A DNA stretch of 64,000 nucleotides from Serratia surfactantfaciens (GCF_001642805.2 NZ_CP016948.1:2914001-2978000), one strand, 5' to 3'; positions 29,994 to 39,445 are shown, numbered from the stretch's first letter. Notes: generated by a model not told the origin, from the letters alone. Program-made: numbers and translations.

Positions 29994-30908
29994 ATGCGGA
30001 TCCTGATCACCGGCGCAACGGGATTGATAGGCAGCAGCCTGACGGCCAGGCTGCTGGCGCTTTCTCACCACATTACGGTGCTGACGCGAGACGAACAGCG
30101 GGCCCGGGCCCGGCTCGGCGACCAGCCGAGCTATTGGCAAACGCTGGACGACGTGCAGTCGCTGGATGGCTTCGACGCGGTGATCAACCTGGCCGGCGAA
30201 CCGATTGCCGACAAGCGCTGGAGCGCGCAGCAAAAGGAGCGGCTGTGCCATAGCCGCTGGGATCTGACCGAACGCCTGGCGCAGCTTATCAAGGCAAGCA
30301 GCACGCCGCCCGGCGTACTGATTTCCGGTTCCGCCGTCGGCTACTACGGCGATCAGGGGCAGGCGGTGGTGACCGAAGAGGAACCGCCGCACGACGAATT
30401 CACCCACCGATTGTGCCAACGTTGGGAAGCGCTGGCGCTGCAGGCGCAAAGCGACGCCACTCGCGTCTGCCTGCTGCGCACCGGCGTGGTGCTGGCGCCG
30501 CAGGGCGGTGCGCTGGCCAAAATGCTGCCGCCGTTCCGCTTCGGACTGGGCGGCCCGATCGGCGACGGCCGCCAATACCTGCCGTGGATCCATCTCGAAG
30601 ACATGGTCAACGGCATTATTTATCTGCTGGATCACGCGACCCTGACCGGCCCGTTCAACATGGTCGCGCCCTACCCGGTGCATAATGAACAGTTCGCCGC
30701 CCAATTGGCCAACGTGCTCGATCGCCCGGCGTTTCTGCGGGTGCCGGCGTTCGTCATGCGGCTGTTGATGGGGGAAGCGGCGGTGCTGGTGCTCGGCGGC
30801 CAACGGGCGGTGCCGAAGCGCCTGGAAGAGGCCGGTTTTCACTTCCGCTATCTGGAGCTGGAACAGGCATTGGATGACGTGATCAATCAGCGGGCCGAAG
30901 CCCGCTGA
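29994..30908 (+). CDS. yfcH: NAD-dependent epimerase family protein YfcH
   Basis: YfcH (304 residues) is an atypical short-chain dehydrogenase of the SDR39U1/DUF1731 type. It has the nucleotide-binding loop [12 protein letters not shown] at the N-terminus, [12 protein letters not shown], and the C-terminal DUF1731 region ending near [12 protein letters not shown]. Its substrate is unknown. A GGGAGG precedes the ATG. The last codons overlap a hairpin at 30886-30909. Confidence 0.93.
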   Translation: MRILITGATGLIGSSLTARLLALSHHITVLTRDEQRARARLGDQPSYWQTLDDVQSLDGFDAVINLAGEPIADKRWSAQQKERLCHSRWDLTERLAQLIKASSTPPGVLISGSAVGYYGDQGQAVVTEEEPPHDEFTHRLCQRWEALALQAQSDATRVCLLRTGVVLAPQGGALAKMLPPFRFGLGGPIGDGRQYLPWIHLEDMVNGIIYLLDHATLTGPFNMVAPYPVHNEQFAAQLANVLDRPAFLRVPAFVMRLLMGEAAVLVLGGQRAVPKRLEEAGFHFRYLELEQALDDVINQRAEAR

Positions 30909-30909
30909 T
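30886..30909. terminator. Hairpin at the convergent ends of yfcH and hisP
   Basis: The perfect ten-base arms ATCAGCGGGC and GCCCGCTGAT enclose CGAA, which reads TTCG on the minus strand. The hairpin covers the end of the yfcH coding region, including its stop, and lies six bases beyond the hisP stop. No T tract follows, so it may protect 3' ends instead of terminating by itself. Confidence 0.6.
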
Positions 30910-30915
30910 CTGAGG

Positions 30916-31689
30916 TTACTTCAACGCGCCGGACAGGAACTGCTGCAGGCGCGGGCTTTTGGGGTTGCCGAACAGCTCGGCCGGCGGCCCCTGCTCTTCA
31001 ATCAACCCTTTGTGCAGAAAGATCACGTGGTTGGAGACGTGGCGCGCAAACTCCATTTCGTGCGTCACCACCACCATGGTTTTCCCCTCCTCCGCCAGCT
31101 TCTGCATGATGCGCAGCACCTCGCCCACCAGTTCGGGATCCAGCGCCGAGGTCGGCTCGTCAAACAGCAGCACTTCCGGCTCCATCGCCAAGGCGCGGGC
31201 GATAGAGACGCGCTGCTGCTGACCGCCCGACAGGTGTACCGGGTATTTGCCGCGCGCCCGCTCATCGATGCCCACTTTGTCCAGGTAGCGCACCGCACGA
31301 TCGTGCGCTTCGGCCTTGCTCAGCCCCAGCACCTGCACCGGCGCCTCCATCACGTTCTCAAGCACCGTCATGTGACTCCACAGGTTAAAGTGCTGGAACA
31401 CCATGGTCAGGCGGGTGCGCAGCAGCTGCAGCTGCTTCTTGTCGAACACCTTCAGCTGGCCGTCCTTGTCGCGCACCATGCGAATGTCCTGGTTGTTCAG
31501 GCTGATCGAGCCTTCGCTCGGCTTTTCAAGGAAGTTAATGCAGCGCAGAAAGGTGCTTTTGCCGGAGCCGGAGGAGCCGATGATGCTGATCACATCCCCG
31601 GCGTTGGCCGCCAGCGAAACGCCCTTCAGCACTTCGTGATCGCCATAGCGTTTGTGCAGTTCCGTGACGGCTAATTTATTCTCAGACAT
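30916..31689 (-). CDS. hisP: Histidine ABC transporter ATP-binding protein
   Basis: HisP (257 residues, same as E. coli) is the ATPase of the HisQMP histidine/basic amino acid importer. Walker A is GSSGSGKS at residues 38-45, the ABC signature is LSGGQQQR, and Walker B is VLLFDEPTSALD. I start it at the ATG at 31689 (MSENKLAV) with GGGAAG upstream. The frame reaches back to an ATG at 31707, just past the hisM stop, without a better ribosome site. Confidence 0.97.
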   Translation of the reverse strand: MSENKLAVTELHKRYGDHEVLKGVSLAANAGDVISIIGSSGSGKSTFLRCINFLEKPSEGSISLNNQDIRMVRDKDGQLKVFDKKQLQLLRTRLTMVFQHFNLWSHMTVLENVMEAPVQVLGLSKAEAHDRAVRYLDKVGIDERARGKYPVHLSGGQQQRVSIARALAMEPEVLLFDEPTSALDPELVGEVLRIMQKLAEEGKTMVVVTHEMEFARHVSNHVIFLHKGLIEEQGPPAELFGNPKSPRLQQFLSGALK

Positions 31690-31710
31690 GGTTTTTCTTC
31701 CCGTCATTTA

Positions 31711-32415
31711 TCAGTGACTAACGTGGGCCATCCAGCGTTTTTCAGCTTTGCGGAACAGGCTGATTAACACGTAGGAGATGATCAGGTACAACACCGCCGC
31801 AATGCCGAAAGCGTAAAACGGCTGATAGGTCGCGGCGTTGATGTCGCGCGCGATCTTCAGCAGATCCGGCACGGTGGCGGTAAACGCCAGCGCGGTGGAG
31901 TGCAGCATCAGGATCACTTCGTTGCTGTAGGCCGGCAACGCGGTGCGCAGCGCCGAAGGCAAGATGATGCAGCGATACATTTTGAAGCGCGAGAAACCGT
32001 AGGCGTTGGCGGCCTCAATTTCACCATGCGGCACCGAGCGGATCGCCCCGGCGAAGATCTCGGTGGTATAGGCGCAGGTATTGAGCGTCAGCGCCAGAAT
32101 GGTGCAATTGAGCCCGCTGCGGAAAAACGCATTGAGAAACTCGCTGCCGCGCACGATCTCAAGGCTGTACATACCGGAGTAGAACACCAGCAGCTGCACG
32201 TACAGCGGCGTGCCGCGAAACACGTAGGTATAGAGCCACACCGGAAAACGCACCCAGCGAATGGGAGACACGCGCGCCACCGCCATCGGGATCGCCAGCA
32301 GCCCGCCCATCACCACCGAAGCGATCAGCAACCACAGCGTGACCGCCACGCCGGTAAAGCGGTAGCCGTCGCTCCACAGCAGCGACTGCCAGTACTGTTG
32401 CAGGATATCGATCAT
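31711..32415 (-). CDS. hisM: Histidine ABC transporter permease HisM
   Basis: HisM (234 residues) is one of two permeases of the histidine importer. About five membrane segments are visible. The cytoplasmic coupling motif is EIEAANAYGFSRFKMYRCIILPSALR. It overlaps the hisQ stop by four bases and is followed by hisP after 21 bases. Confidence 0.97.
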   Translation of the reverse strand: MIDILQQYWQSLLWSDGYRFTGVAVTLWLLIASVVMGGLLAIPMAVARVSPIRWVRFPVWLYTYVFRGTPLYVQLLVFYSGMYSLEIVRGSEFLNAFFRSGLNCTILALTLNTCAYTTEIFAGAIRSVPHGEIEAANAYGFSRFKMYRCIILPSALRTALPAYSNEVILMLHSTALAFTATVPDLLKIARDINAATYQPFYAFGIAAVLYLIISYVLISLFRKAEKRWMAHVSH

Positions 32416-33098
32416 AGTTCGGCCCTCTTGACGCCCAGTGAGTAACGCCGTTCAAGCCACAGCAGCACGCCGTTGGAAACGGTAGTGAAAACCAGGTACA
32501 CCACGCCGGCCACGATGGCGAAGAAGAACGGCTGATAGGTGCCTTTCCCCGCCAGCTGCGTGGCTTTCACGACGTCGTTCAGGCCAAGGATCGACACCAA
32601 CGCCGTCGCCTTCAGGATCACCTGCCAGTTGTTGCCGATGCCCGGTAAGGCGAAACGCATCATCGCCGGGAACAGAATGCGCCGAAAGATCTGCGCGCCG
32701 CTGAAGCCGTAGGCCGTCGCCGCTTCGATCTGCCCTTTCGGCACCGCCAGATAGGCGCCGCGGAAGGTCTCGGTAAAATAAGCGCCGTAGATAAAGCCGA
32801 GAGTTATGATGCCGGCACCGAGCGGATCGATATCGATCTGCGCGAAGCCCAGCAGCGTGGTGATATTGTTCAGCGCGATTTGCAGACCGTAAAAGATCAG
32901 CAGCATCAGCACCAGATCGGGCACGCCGCGGATCAGCGTGGTATAAGCGCCGAACAAACCGGAGATAAAGGGGTTATGAGACAATTTGCCGCCGGCGCCG
33001 ATCAGACCGATCACCACCGCCAGCACTACGGAACTGAGGGCCAGCTCCAGCGTCACCAGAGCCCCCTCTAAAATCAGTTGGGAATAGCCTTGCAGCAT
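32412..33098 (-). CDS. hisQ: Histidine ABC transporter permease HisQ
   Basis: HisQ (228 residues, same as E. coli) is the second permease, starting MLQGYSQLILEGALVTLELAL. The permease coupling motif is QIEAATAYGFSGAQIFRRILFPAMM. It follows hisJ by 82 bases, a gap that may hold a hairpin as in Salmonella where hisJ is made in excess. A GGGGCCGG and CCGGCCCC pair is visible in it (33133-33152). Confidence 0.97.
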   Translation of the reverse strand: MLQGYSQLILEGALVTLELALSSVVLAVVIGLIGAGGKLSHNPFISGLFGAYTTLIRGVPDLVLMLLIFYGLQIALNNITTLLGFAQIDIDPLGAGIITLGFIYGAYFTETFRGAYLAVPKGQIEAATAYGFSGAQIFRRILFPAMMRFALPGIGNNWQVILKATALVSILGLNDVVKATQLAGKGTYQPFFFAIVAGVVYLVFTTVSNGVLLWLERRYSLGVKRAEL

Positions 33099-33180
33099 CT
33101 ACTTCACCCTGTGGTCTAGGATCCGAACCATCGGGGCCGGCGCACCGGCCCCGCAGTCACAGCATGGAACGGGAAGCGGA

Positions 33181-33963
33181 TTACCCGCCGTAGACGTCAA
33201 AGTCGAAGTACTTTTTCGCGTATTTATCGTAGGTGCCGTCTTTACGCATCTCGGCGAAGGCTTTGTCCAGCGCCGCTTTCAGCTCGGTATCGGTCTTGCG
33301 CAGCCCCATGCCGGTGCCGACGCCGAAGAACTTGTCATCTTTCACCGATTCACCGGCAAAGGCATAGTCTTTGCCCGGCGGCTGTTTCAGGAAGCCGTCG
33401 CTGCCTGCCACTTCATCCTGGAAGGCGGCGTCAATGCGGCCGGAGGCCAGGTCGGCATAGGCCAGATCCTGGTTCTGGTAAGGCACCACGGTGACGCCCT
33501 TCGGCTGCCACATGGCGTTGGCGTAGGCTTCCTGGGTGGTGCCCTGCAGCACGCCCACGCTCTTGCCTTTCAGCGCTTCAGCGGTCGGCAACAGTTTGGA
33601 CCCTTTCGGCGCGATCAGACGCGCGTTGGCGGCATACAGCTTGTCGGTAAAGGCGATTTCCTGCTGGCGTTTTTCAGTGATGGACAGCGAAGAGATGATG
33701 GCGTCGATCTTCTTCGCCTTGAGGGATGGGATCAGCGCGTCAAAGTCGCTCTCCACGAAGGTACATTGGGTATTGATGCGTTTGCACAGCTCTTTGGCCA
33801 AATCGATGTCAAAGCCGACTAATTCGCCTTTGGCGTTTTTGGATTCAAACGGTGCGTAAGTCGGATCGGTGCCAATCTTCAGCGTTGAAGGAATGGCGGC
33901 AAAGGCGCTGCTGGCGGCGCTCAAAGCCAGAACTAACGGCAGAATCAAAACCCGCTTTTTCAT
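33181..33963 (-). CDS. hisJ: Periplasmic histidine-binding protein HisJ
   Basis: This 260-residue substrate-binding protein has a signal peptide ([22 protein letters not shown]) and a mature start near [17 protein letters not shown]. Internal landmarks are [37 protein letters not shown] and the end FDFDVYGG. It delivers histidine to HisQMP. In E. coli a second binding protein gene, argT, lies just upstream. It is missing here, and ubiX comes next. The protein resembles HisJ more than ArgT, although both share most of these motifs. Confidence 0.94.
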   Translation of the reverse strand: MKKRVLILPLVLALSAASSAFAAIPSTLKIGTDPTYAPFESKNAKGELVGFDIDLAKELCKRINTQCTFVESDFDALIPSLKAKKIDAIISSLSITEKRQQEIAFTDKLYAANARLIAPKGSKLLPTAEALKGKSVGVLQGTTQEAYANAMWQPKGVTVVPYQNQDLAYADLASGRIDAAFQDEVAGSDGFLKQPPGKDYAFAGESVKDDKFFGVGTGMGLRKTDTELKAALDKAFAEMRKDGTYDKYAKKYFDFDVYGG

Positions 33964-34266
33964 AAATTACCCTCAAATTGATTTTTTTGATGCCACTACG
34001 GGCATTACTTTCCCCACCAAATCAATTTGCAGTAATCGTGCCACATTAGGTGCTACGGCAGGAGGGAACGGCTCCGGCCTTCACAATACTGTTTCCTGGG
34101 ACGATAACCGCAAAATTAAATCGGCCGGTCAGGGCCGCGTCACTGGCAGCCGCGACAAGACGGCGCCATGAAACAGTGAGCGTGATGAAGTAGGATCATT
34201 ATGGTGCATGCGCCGCCCCAATTCAGTGCGGTGTTGCACAAATGTACCAATTTAGGGATAAAACTG
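33964..34266. promoter_or_regulatory. hisJ upstream region
   Basis: These 303 bases between ubiX and hisJ hold no gene. The part next to hisJ contains a sigma-54-type promoter at 34028-34043. The remainder has several GTGC and GCAC half sites around 34200-34250 that could belong to NtrC binding, but none forms a full consensus site by eye. Confidence 0.55.
34028..34043 (-). promoter_or_regulatory. Sigma-54-type promoter of hisJQMP
   Basis: On the minus strand the sequence is TGGCACGATTACTGCA. It matches the sigma-54 consensus TGGCACG-N4-TTGCW at all but one position, with the invariant GG at -24 and GC at -12 in correct spacing. Transcription would start near 34017, about 54 bases before the hisJ ATG. 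In Salmonella the argT promoter of this locus is nitrogen-controlled, which supports the assignment. Confidence 0.72.
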
Positions 34267-34839
34267 TTAATTAGCACCCTGCCAGCGGGTGAACAGATCG
34301 GTCGGCAGTTCGATATCAAACTGGTCGATCACCCGATTGACGGTCTGATCGATGATGTCTTCCACGCTTTTCGGCTGGTGGTAAAACGCCGGCACCGGCG
34401 GCATGATCACCGCGCCCATCTCCGCCGCCTGGGTCATCAACCGCAGGTGCCCCAGATGCAGCGGCGTTTCGCGCACGCACAAGACCAAACGGCGGCGCTC
34501 TTTGAGCACCACGTCGGCGGCGCGGGTCAGCAGCCCGTCGCTGTAGCTGTTGACGATGCCGGACAGCGTTTTGATCGAGCAAGGCAGGATGGCCATGCCC
34601 AGGGTTTTGAAGGAGCCGGAGGAGATGCCGGCGGCGATATCGCGCGCATCATGCACCACATCGGCCAACGCCTGCACTTCACGCAGGCTGTACGGCGTTT
34701 CCAGCGCCAGCGTCTGCCTTGCCGCGTTGCTCATCACCAGATGGGTTTCCACCTCTGCGACGTCGCGCAAAACCTGTAACAGGCGCACGCCGTAGATCGC
34801 GCCGCTGGCACCGGAAATGCCGATGATGAGTCGTTTCAT
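34267..34839 (-). CDS. ubiX: Flavin prenyltransferase UbiX
   Basis: UbiX (190 residues) prenylates FMN to make the cofactor of the UbiD decarboxylase in ubiquinone synthesis. The N-terminal flavin-binding loop is IIGISGASGAIYGVRLL. SGSFKTLGMAILPCSIKTLS and RRLVLCVRETPLHLGHLR are family signatures. It follows purF by 131 bases that contain a 15-base-pair hairpin. Confidence 0.97.
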   Translation of the reverse strand: MKRLIIGISGASGAIYGVRLLQVLRDVAEVETHLVMSNAARQTLALETPYSLREVQALADVVHDARDIAAGISSGSFKTLGMAILPCSIKTLSGIVNSYSDGLLTRAADVVLKERRRLVLCVRETPLHLGHLRLMTQAAEMGAVIMPPVPAFYHQPKSVEDIIDQTVNRVIDQFDIELPTDLFTRWQGAN

Positions 34840-34917
34840 GGAAAATGGCCTCTGCCGTAAAAAGTAAGATCAGGCAGACTTTGCCGCAATGGCGAGGGAT
34901 AAGCAAGTCACAGGAGC

Positions 34918-34951
34918 AAGGTGCAGCGCCGCAAACGCGGCGCTGCACCTT
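34918..34951. repeat. Perfect 15-base-pair hairpin between purF and ubiX
   Basis: AAGGTGCAGCGCCGC and GCGGCGCTGCACCTT flank an AAAC loop, 20 bases past the purF stop. On the minus strand it is not followed by a T run, so it is more likely to modulate ubiX read-through or stabilise the purF 3' end than to act as a full terminator. Confidence 0.75.
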
Positions 34952-34970
34952 GGGGGATCAACGCGGGCGA

Positions 34971-36488
34971 TTAGCCTTCGTTGTGCAGTTCCAGATTTTC
35001 CGCTTCGGTTTGCACCCGCAGCGCCTTGGCGTCGTCGCTGCGCAGCGACTCCAGGTATTCCAGATAGCTTTGGTCGACGTCTTTGGTCACGTAGATGCCG
35101 TTGAACACCGAGCATTCGAACTGGGTGATATCCGGGTTCTCTTCGCGCACCGCTTCGATCAGATCGTCCAGGTCCTGGAAGATCAGCCCGTCGGCGCCGA
35201 TGATCTGGCGGATTTCATCCACTTCACGCCCGTGGGCGATCAGTTCGTTGGCGCTCGGCATGTCGATGCCGTAGACGTTAGGGAAACGCACTTCCGGCGC
35301 GGCGGAAGCCAGATAGACGCGCTTGGCGCCCGCTTCGCGTGCCATTTCGACGATCTGCTCCGAGGTGGTGCCGCGCACGATGGAGTCATCCACCAGCAGC
35401 ACGTTCTTGTCGCGGAATTCGGCGCGGTTGGCGTTCAGCTTGCGGCGCACAGACTGACGACGCGCCTGTTGGCCCGGCATGATGAAGGTGCGGCCAACAT
35501 AGCGGTTCTTCACAAAGCCCTGGCGGTATGGCTTCTCGAGAATGCGCGCGATCTCCAGTGCGATATCGCAGGAGGTTTCCGGGATCGGGATCACCACGTC
35601 GATATCCAGATCTTCCCATTCGCGGGCGATCTTCTCACCCAGCTTCTGGCCCATGCGCACGCGGGCGCTGTAGACCGAGATCTTGTCCATAAAGGAATCC
35701 GGGCGCGCGAAATAGACGTATTCGAACAGGCACGGGTTGGTTTTCGGGTTCTCTGCACACTGGCGAGTGAACAGCTGGCCTTTGGTGGTGATGTACACCG
35801 CTTCGCCCGGCGCTACATCGCGCAGGAACTCAAAGCCCAGGGTATCCAACGCCACGCTCTCGGAAGCCACCATGTACTCGCTGCGGCCATCCTCCAGCGT
35901 ACGCTTGCCGATCACCAGCGGGCGAATGCCGTTCGGATCGCGGAACGCCAGCAGGCCGTGGCCGATGATCATCGCCACACAGGCGTAAGCGCCGCGCAGT
36001 TGCTGATGCATCGCGGCGACTGCGGTAAAGATGTTGTCGGCCTCCAGCGGATAGTGCGGGAAGCGATCCAGCTCGCTGGCCAGCACGTTCAGCAGGATTT
36101 CCGAGTCGGAGGTGGTATTGACATGGCGACGGCCGCTTTCGAACAGCTTTTGGCGCAGCTCATGGGCGTTGGTCAGATTACCGTTATGGGCCAGCGTAAT
36201 GCCGAACGGCGAGTTGACGTAGAAAGGCTGGGCCTCAGAGGCGCTCGAGCTGCCGGCCGTCGGGTAACGCACATGGCCAATGCCCATGTTGCCCTGCAAG
36301 CGTTGCATATGGCGCGCCTCAAACACATCCTTCACCAGGCCGTTGGCTTTACGCAAACGGAACCCGTTGTGGGCGTCAATGGTGACGATGCCTGCGGCAT
36401 CCTGGCCACGGTGCTGGAGCACCGTCAGCGCATCATAAATCGACTGGTTTACCGGCATGAAACCGGCGATACCGACAATACCGCACAT
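34971..36488 (-). CDS. purF: Amidophosphoribosyltransferase
   Basis: PurF (505 residues, same as E. coli) makes 5-phosphoribosylamine from PRPP and glutamine, the committed step of purine synthesis. The catalytic cysteine is C2 (MCGIVGIAG). The glutaminase domain spans about residues 2-235. The PRPP-binding loop is [13 protein letters not shown]. It lies 21 bases downstream of cvpA and so shares its PurR-controlled promoter. Confidence 0.98.
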   Translation of the reverse strand: MCGIVGIAGFMPVNQSIYDALTVLQHRGQDAAGIVTIDAHNGFRLRKANGLVKDVFEARHMQRLQGNMGIGHVRYPTAGSSSASEAQPFYVNSPFGITLAHNGNLTNAHELRQKLFESGRRHVNTTSDSEILLNVLASELDRFPHYPLEADNIFTAVAAMHQQLRGAYACVAMIIGHGLLAFRDPNGIRPLVIGKRTLEDGRSEYMVASESVALDTLGFEFLRDVAPGEAVYITTKGQLFTRQCAENPKTNPCLFEYVYFARPDSFMDKISVYSARVRMGQKLGEKIAREWEDLDIDVVIPIPETSCDIALEIARILEKPYRQGFVKNRYVGRTFIMPGQQARRQSVRRKLNANRAEFRDKNVLLVDDSIVRGTTSEQIVEMAREAGAKRVYLASAAPEVRFPNVYGIDMPSANELIAHGREVDEIRQIIGADGLIFQDLDDLIEAVREENPDITQFECSVFNGIYVTKDVDQSYLEYLESLRSDDAKALRVQTEAENLELHNEG

Positions 36489-36509
36489 GTTGTCTTTTCC
36501 TCATCAGCG

Positions 36510-37010
36510 CTACCGCCCCGGCAATTGGGTCGGCAAGAAACTCGACGTGCTCTGCAGGTAGTCAAAGAACCACCTGATGACGTAACTGAACTGGGGAATG
36601 AGCTGCGACTGTTTCCAGTCGGCACTTTGTGAGAAGCCGGTAAAGGTATCCAGGAAGAACAGGATCGCCGCGACGATCAACACTCCGCGCAGCGCGCCGA
36701 AGCAGATGCCCAACACGCGGTCGGTGCCCGACAACCCGGTTTTCTCTACCAGTGAGCTAATCACATAGTTAACAATAGCCCCTACGATCAAGGTCGCGAT
36801 GAACAAAATCGCGATCGCGATGCCGTTTCGCACCAGTTCATCTTCAAAACGAGTGAAATAGACCGCAAGGTAAGAGTAGAAATGGCTGGCAACAAAAAAC
36901 GCACATCCCCATGTCACAAGTGACAATGCTTCGCGAACAAACCCTCGGATCAGGCTCACCAGAGCCGAAAATCCAATCACCGCTATAATGACGTAATCAA
37001 TCCAGACCAT
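36510..37010 (-). CDS. cvpA: Colicin V production protein CvpA
   Basis: CvpA (166 residues, E. coli 162) is an inner-membrane protein with four hydrophobic segments, starting MVWIDYVIIAVIGFSALVSLIRGFVREALSL. It is needed for colicin V export in E. coli and has been tied to envelope stress, with its own function unresolved. It is the first gene behind the PurR box at 37069-37084. Confidence 0.95.
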   Translation of the reverse strand: MVWIDYVIIAVIGFSALVSLIRGFVREALSLVTWGCAFFVASHFYSYLAVYFTRFEDELVRNGIAIAILFIATLIVGAIVNYVISSLVEKTGLSGTDRVLGICFGALRGVLIVAAILFFLDTFTGFSQSADWKQSQLIPQFSYVIRWFFDYLQSTSSFLPTQLPGR

Positions 37011-37068
37011 GAACTATTCCAATAATGAATCGCCCCTGCATCCAATTCGCGGCGAATTCTAACAGAAA

Positions 37069-37084
37069 AAGAAAACGTTTGCGT
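37069..37084 (-). promoter_or_regulatory. PurR operator upstream of cvpA-purF
   Basis: On the minus strand the 16-mer ACGCAAACGTTTTCTT matches the PurR consensus (ACGCAAACGTTTNCNT). It lies 59 bases upstream of the cvpA ATG, as in E. coli, where PurR with hypoxanthine or guanine represses cvpA-purF. Confidence 0.95.
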
Positions 37085-37110
37085 AGGGGATTTCCTACCA
37101 CGTTACAAAT

Positions 37111-37144
37111 AAAAAGCGGCGATCAAAAAATTCCTAATCGCCGC
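37111..37144 (-). terminator. Rho-independent terminator after dedD
   Basis: GCGGCGAT (37116-37123) pairs with ATCGCCGC (37137-37144), and on the minus strand TTTTTATTTG follows. It lies about 100 bases past the dedD stop and just before the PurR box, so folC-dedD and cvpA-purF-ubiX appear to be separate transcripts. Confidence 0.85.
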
Positions 37145-37244
37145 GCCTACATAGGTGATTTCGCCTGCAAAAGGCGCGGTTTTTCTCGCTTTCTCTCCAC
37201 CACTCCTTAATTCAGGGGCGCATCGTGCTGCGCCCCTGCGAGGT

Positions 37245-37988
37245 TTAACGGCCGTACGGCTTCACCTGCCCGCTCAGCCCGCTGATCGAATTCAGCGACG
37301 GCAGCGCCGCCTGCAGCTTCTGCTTAGAGGCATCTGGCCCGACGTAGATACGGGTGATCTGCCCCTGCACCGGCGTCGACGGCACGGTAAAGGCGCGATA
37401 GCCCGAAAGGCGCAGCGAGGCGACAATCTCGTTCGCCTTGGCGGCGTTTTTCAACGCGCCGAGCTGCACGACATAGGCTTGCCCGGCCGGCGCTTTTTCT
37501 TCCGCCGGTTTCGGCTGCGGCGTCGGTTCAGGTTTCGGCTCCGGCTTAGGCTCCGGTTTCGGTACCGGCTTCACTTCCACCGGCTTCGGCTGCGGCGCCG
37601 GTTTCGGTTTCACTTCCACCGGTTTGGTTTCTACCGGTTTCGGCTTAGGCTGCGGCGCCGGCTGAGGACGCGTCTCGACCGGCGGTGGCGCCACCAGCGT
37701 CGGTTGCTGAGCATTCTGCCGCGCCGCCTGTTGCGCCGCCGCTTCGTTGGCCGCCTGCTGCTCGACCAACGCGCCCGCCCCTTCCGGCGGCTGCGCCGGC
37801 AACGGCTGCGTCACCGGCGGCAGCACGTCGTTCTCTTCGACGTCGCCCGGCTTCGGCACCAAAGGAATGGCCGCGAATTCGTCCTCGTAATGCTTCTTCT
37901 TGCCGTCCAGCAACCCTGGCAGGATGATTACCCCCAGCGCCACCAGAATCACGGTTCCGACCAGTCGGTTCTGAAATTTACTCGCCAC
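37245..37988 (-). CDS. dedD: Cell division protein DedD (SPOR domain)
   Basis: DedD (247 residues) is a bitopic inner-membrane protein of the septal ring. It has a short cytoplasmic start (MASKFQNRLVG), one membrane segment at about residues 9-27, a long proline-, lysine- and glutamate-rich periplasmic linker (about 110-165, built from PKPVE, KPEP and related units) and a C-terminal SPOR domain that binds denuded peptidoglycan (from AYVVQLGALKN). The start codon is GTG at 37988, directly after the folC TGA, as in E. coli. Confidence 0.95.
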   Translation of the reverse strand: MASKFQNRLVGTVILVALGVIILPGLLDGKKKHYEDEFAAIPLVPKPGDVEENDVLPPVTQPLPAQPPEGAGALVEQQAANEAAAQQAARQNAQQPTLVAPPPVETRPQPAPQPKPKPVETKPVEVKPKPAPQPKPVEVKPVPKPEPKPEPKPEPTPQPKPAEEKAPAGQAYVVQLGALKNAAKANEIVASLRLSGYRAFTVPSTPVQGQITRIYVGPDASKQKLQAALPSLNSISGLSGQVKPYGR

Positions 37989-39254
37989 TCACACTCCCCG
38001 CATCTCGTCTAACGCCGCCATCACCTGCGCAACGGTGTGGAACGATCCACAGACGATCACAATATCCTGTTTATCAGCATCCTGCATAGCCTGCCGCCAG
38101 GCAGTTTCGACATCGGCAAAACGGCGCGGTTCCGTCAGATGTTGCGCCAGCTGTTCGACGCTGGCACCGCGCGGCCCGTCGAGCGGCGCGCAGTACCATT
38201 CATCCACCTGCTCGCTCAGGCAGGCCAACGTGCCGGCGATGTCCTTGTCCGACAGCATGCCCACCACCGCGCGCACCTTGCCGCCTTCGCGCGGCAGGCT
38301 GGCCAGGCGCCCGGCCAGATAACCGGCGGCGTGCGGATTGTGCGCCACATCGAGGATCAGCGTCGGCTCCCGCCGCACGATCTGGAAGCGCCCCGGCAGC
38401 GTCGCCTGCTGCAGCCCGGTGAAGATCGCCCGTTCGTCGATTTCCAGCGGGGAGCAGTTCAGCGCCGCCAGTGCGGTAGCGGCATTGGCCAGCGGCACGT
38501 TCGGCGTCGGCAGATCGGTCAGCAGCGTATCGCCGCCCTGCCACTGCCAGCGATCGCCCTGCTCGCTGAAGCGCCAGGCTTCACCGCGGCGATACAGCGG
38601 CGCGCCCAGCGTTTCGGCGACCTGGCGAATGCTGTCCGGCATGTCGGGTTCGCCCACTACCGCCGGCTTGCCGCTGCGGAAAATACCGGCCTTTTCACGG
38701 CCGATGCTTTCACGATCGTCGCCCAGCCAATCGGTGTGATCGAGCGCGATGCTGGTGATCACCGCCACGCTCGGATCGACGATGTTGGTGGCGTCGAGAC
38801 GCCCGCCCAGGCCCACTTCCAGGATCACCACGTCGAGCCGCGCCTGTTTGAACAGCTGCAACGCCGACAGGGTGCCGAATTCGAAATAGGTCAGCGACGT
38901 TTCGCCGCGGCCGGCTTCAATGGCAGCGAACGAGCGGCTGTGCTCCGCTTCGCTCAGCTCTTCCCCTTGAATGCGCACGCGCTCGGTATAGCGCACCAGA
39001 TGTGGCGAACTGTAGACGCCGACGCGCAGGCCGGCGGCCAGCAAAATAGCTTCGAGAGTGCGACAGGTGGTGCCTTTGCCGTTGGTGCCGGCAACGGTGA
39101 ACACCGTAGGAGCGGGAGTCAGTAAATCCAGATGCGCCGCGACGCGCTGTACGCGCTCAAGGCCGAGTTCGATCGCCTGGCTGTGCAGACGTTCCAGATA
39201 GTAAAGCCACGAGCTCAATGGCGACGTGGCTTGGGGAATTTGGTGGTTTTGCAT
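37989..39254 (-). CDS. folC: Folylpolyglutamate synthase / dihydrofolate synthase
   Basis: FolC adds glutamate to dihydropteroate and to tetrahydrofolates. The P-loop is VAGTNGKGTTCRT (GTNGKGT at residues 56-62). GLGGRLDATNIV and IALDHTDWLG are Mur-ligase-family motifs of this enzyme, and DVAHNPHAA is the C-terminal one. I place the start at the ATG at 39254 (MQNHQIPQATSPLSSWL), giving 421 residues against 422 in E. coli. An ATG at 39281 is also possible and neither has a strong ribosome site. Confidence 0.94.
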   Translation of the reverse strand: MQNHQIPQATSPLSSWLYYLERLHSQAIELGLERVQRVAAHLDLLTPAPTVFTVAGTNGKGTTCRTLEAILLAAGLRVGVYSSPHLVRYTERVRIQGEELSEAEHSRSFAAIEAGRGETSLTYFEFGTLSALQLFKQARLDVVILEVGLGGRLDATNIVDPSVAVITSIALDHTDWLGDDRESIGREKAGIFRSGKPAVVGEPDMPDSIRQVAETLGAPLYRRGEAWRFSEQGDRWQWQGGDTLLTDLPTPNVPLANAATALAALNCSPLEIDERAIFTGLQQATLPGRFQIVRREPTLILDVAHNPHAAGYLAGRLASLPREGGKVRAVVGMLSDKDIAGTLACLSEQVDEWYCAPLDGPRGASVEQLAQHLTEPRRFADVETAWRQAMQDADKQDIVIVCGSFHTVAQVMAALDEMRGV

Positions 39255-39387
39255 GAGTCCCGTCACTGAACTTGGGTTCATTAATCCATCAGGGCACCAC
39301 CCTCACCGCGGTAAAGGCGATGCGCTTCGTTACCGCCGCCAACCGGCCTGCCGCGGCGTAATGAACCGCGGCCGGCAGGAAACGGGC

Positions 39388-39422
39388 TTCAGCCGTCACT
39401 TAGCCACAAAGTGGCGGCTGAA
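39388..39422. repeat. Hairpin between accD and folC
   Basis: TTCAGCCG-T-CACTT and AAGTG-G-CGGCTGAA pair across a seven-base loop, 24 bases beyond the accD stop. GGG and CCC extend it after a bulge. It has no T run on the minus strand. It may mark the 3' end of the accD message. Confidence 0.6.
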
Positions 39423-39445
39423 CCCGGGCGGGATCTGTCTTTGCC

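Noticed and set aside
34040..34190. Possible cobalamin-type riboswitch because of GGTGCT, GAGGGAACG and GTCACTGGCAG strings
   Set aside because: The order and spacing do not match the B12 riboswitch core, the strand faces away from hisJ, and the only nearby gene on that strand side is convergent ubiX.
34200..34255. NtrC enhancer sites upstream of the hisJ sigma-54 promoter
   Set aside because: GTGC and GCAC half sites are present, but none has the proper orientation and seven-base spacing, so no site is claimed.
37500..37680. Repetitive DNA inside dedD that might be a CRISPR-like or satellite array
   Set aside because: It is in-frame coding for the Pro-Lys-Glu linker. Repeats are degenerate and continuous without spacers.
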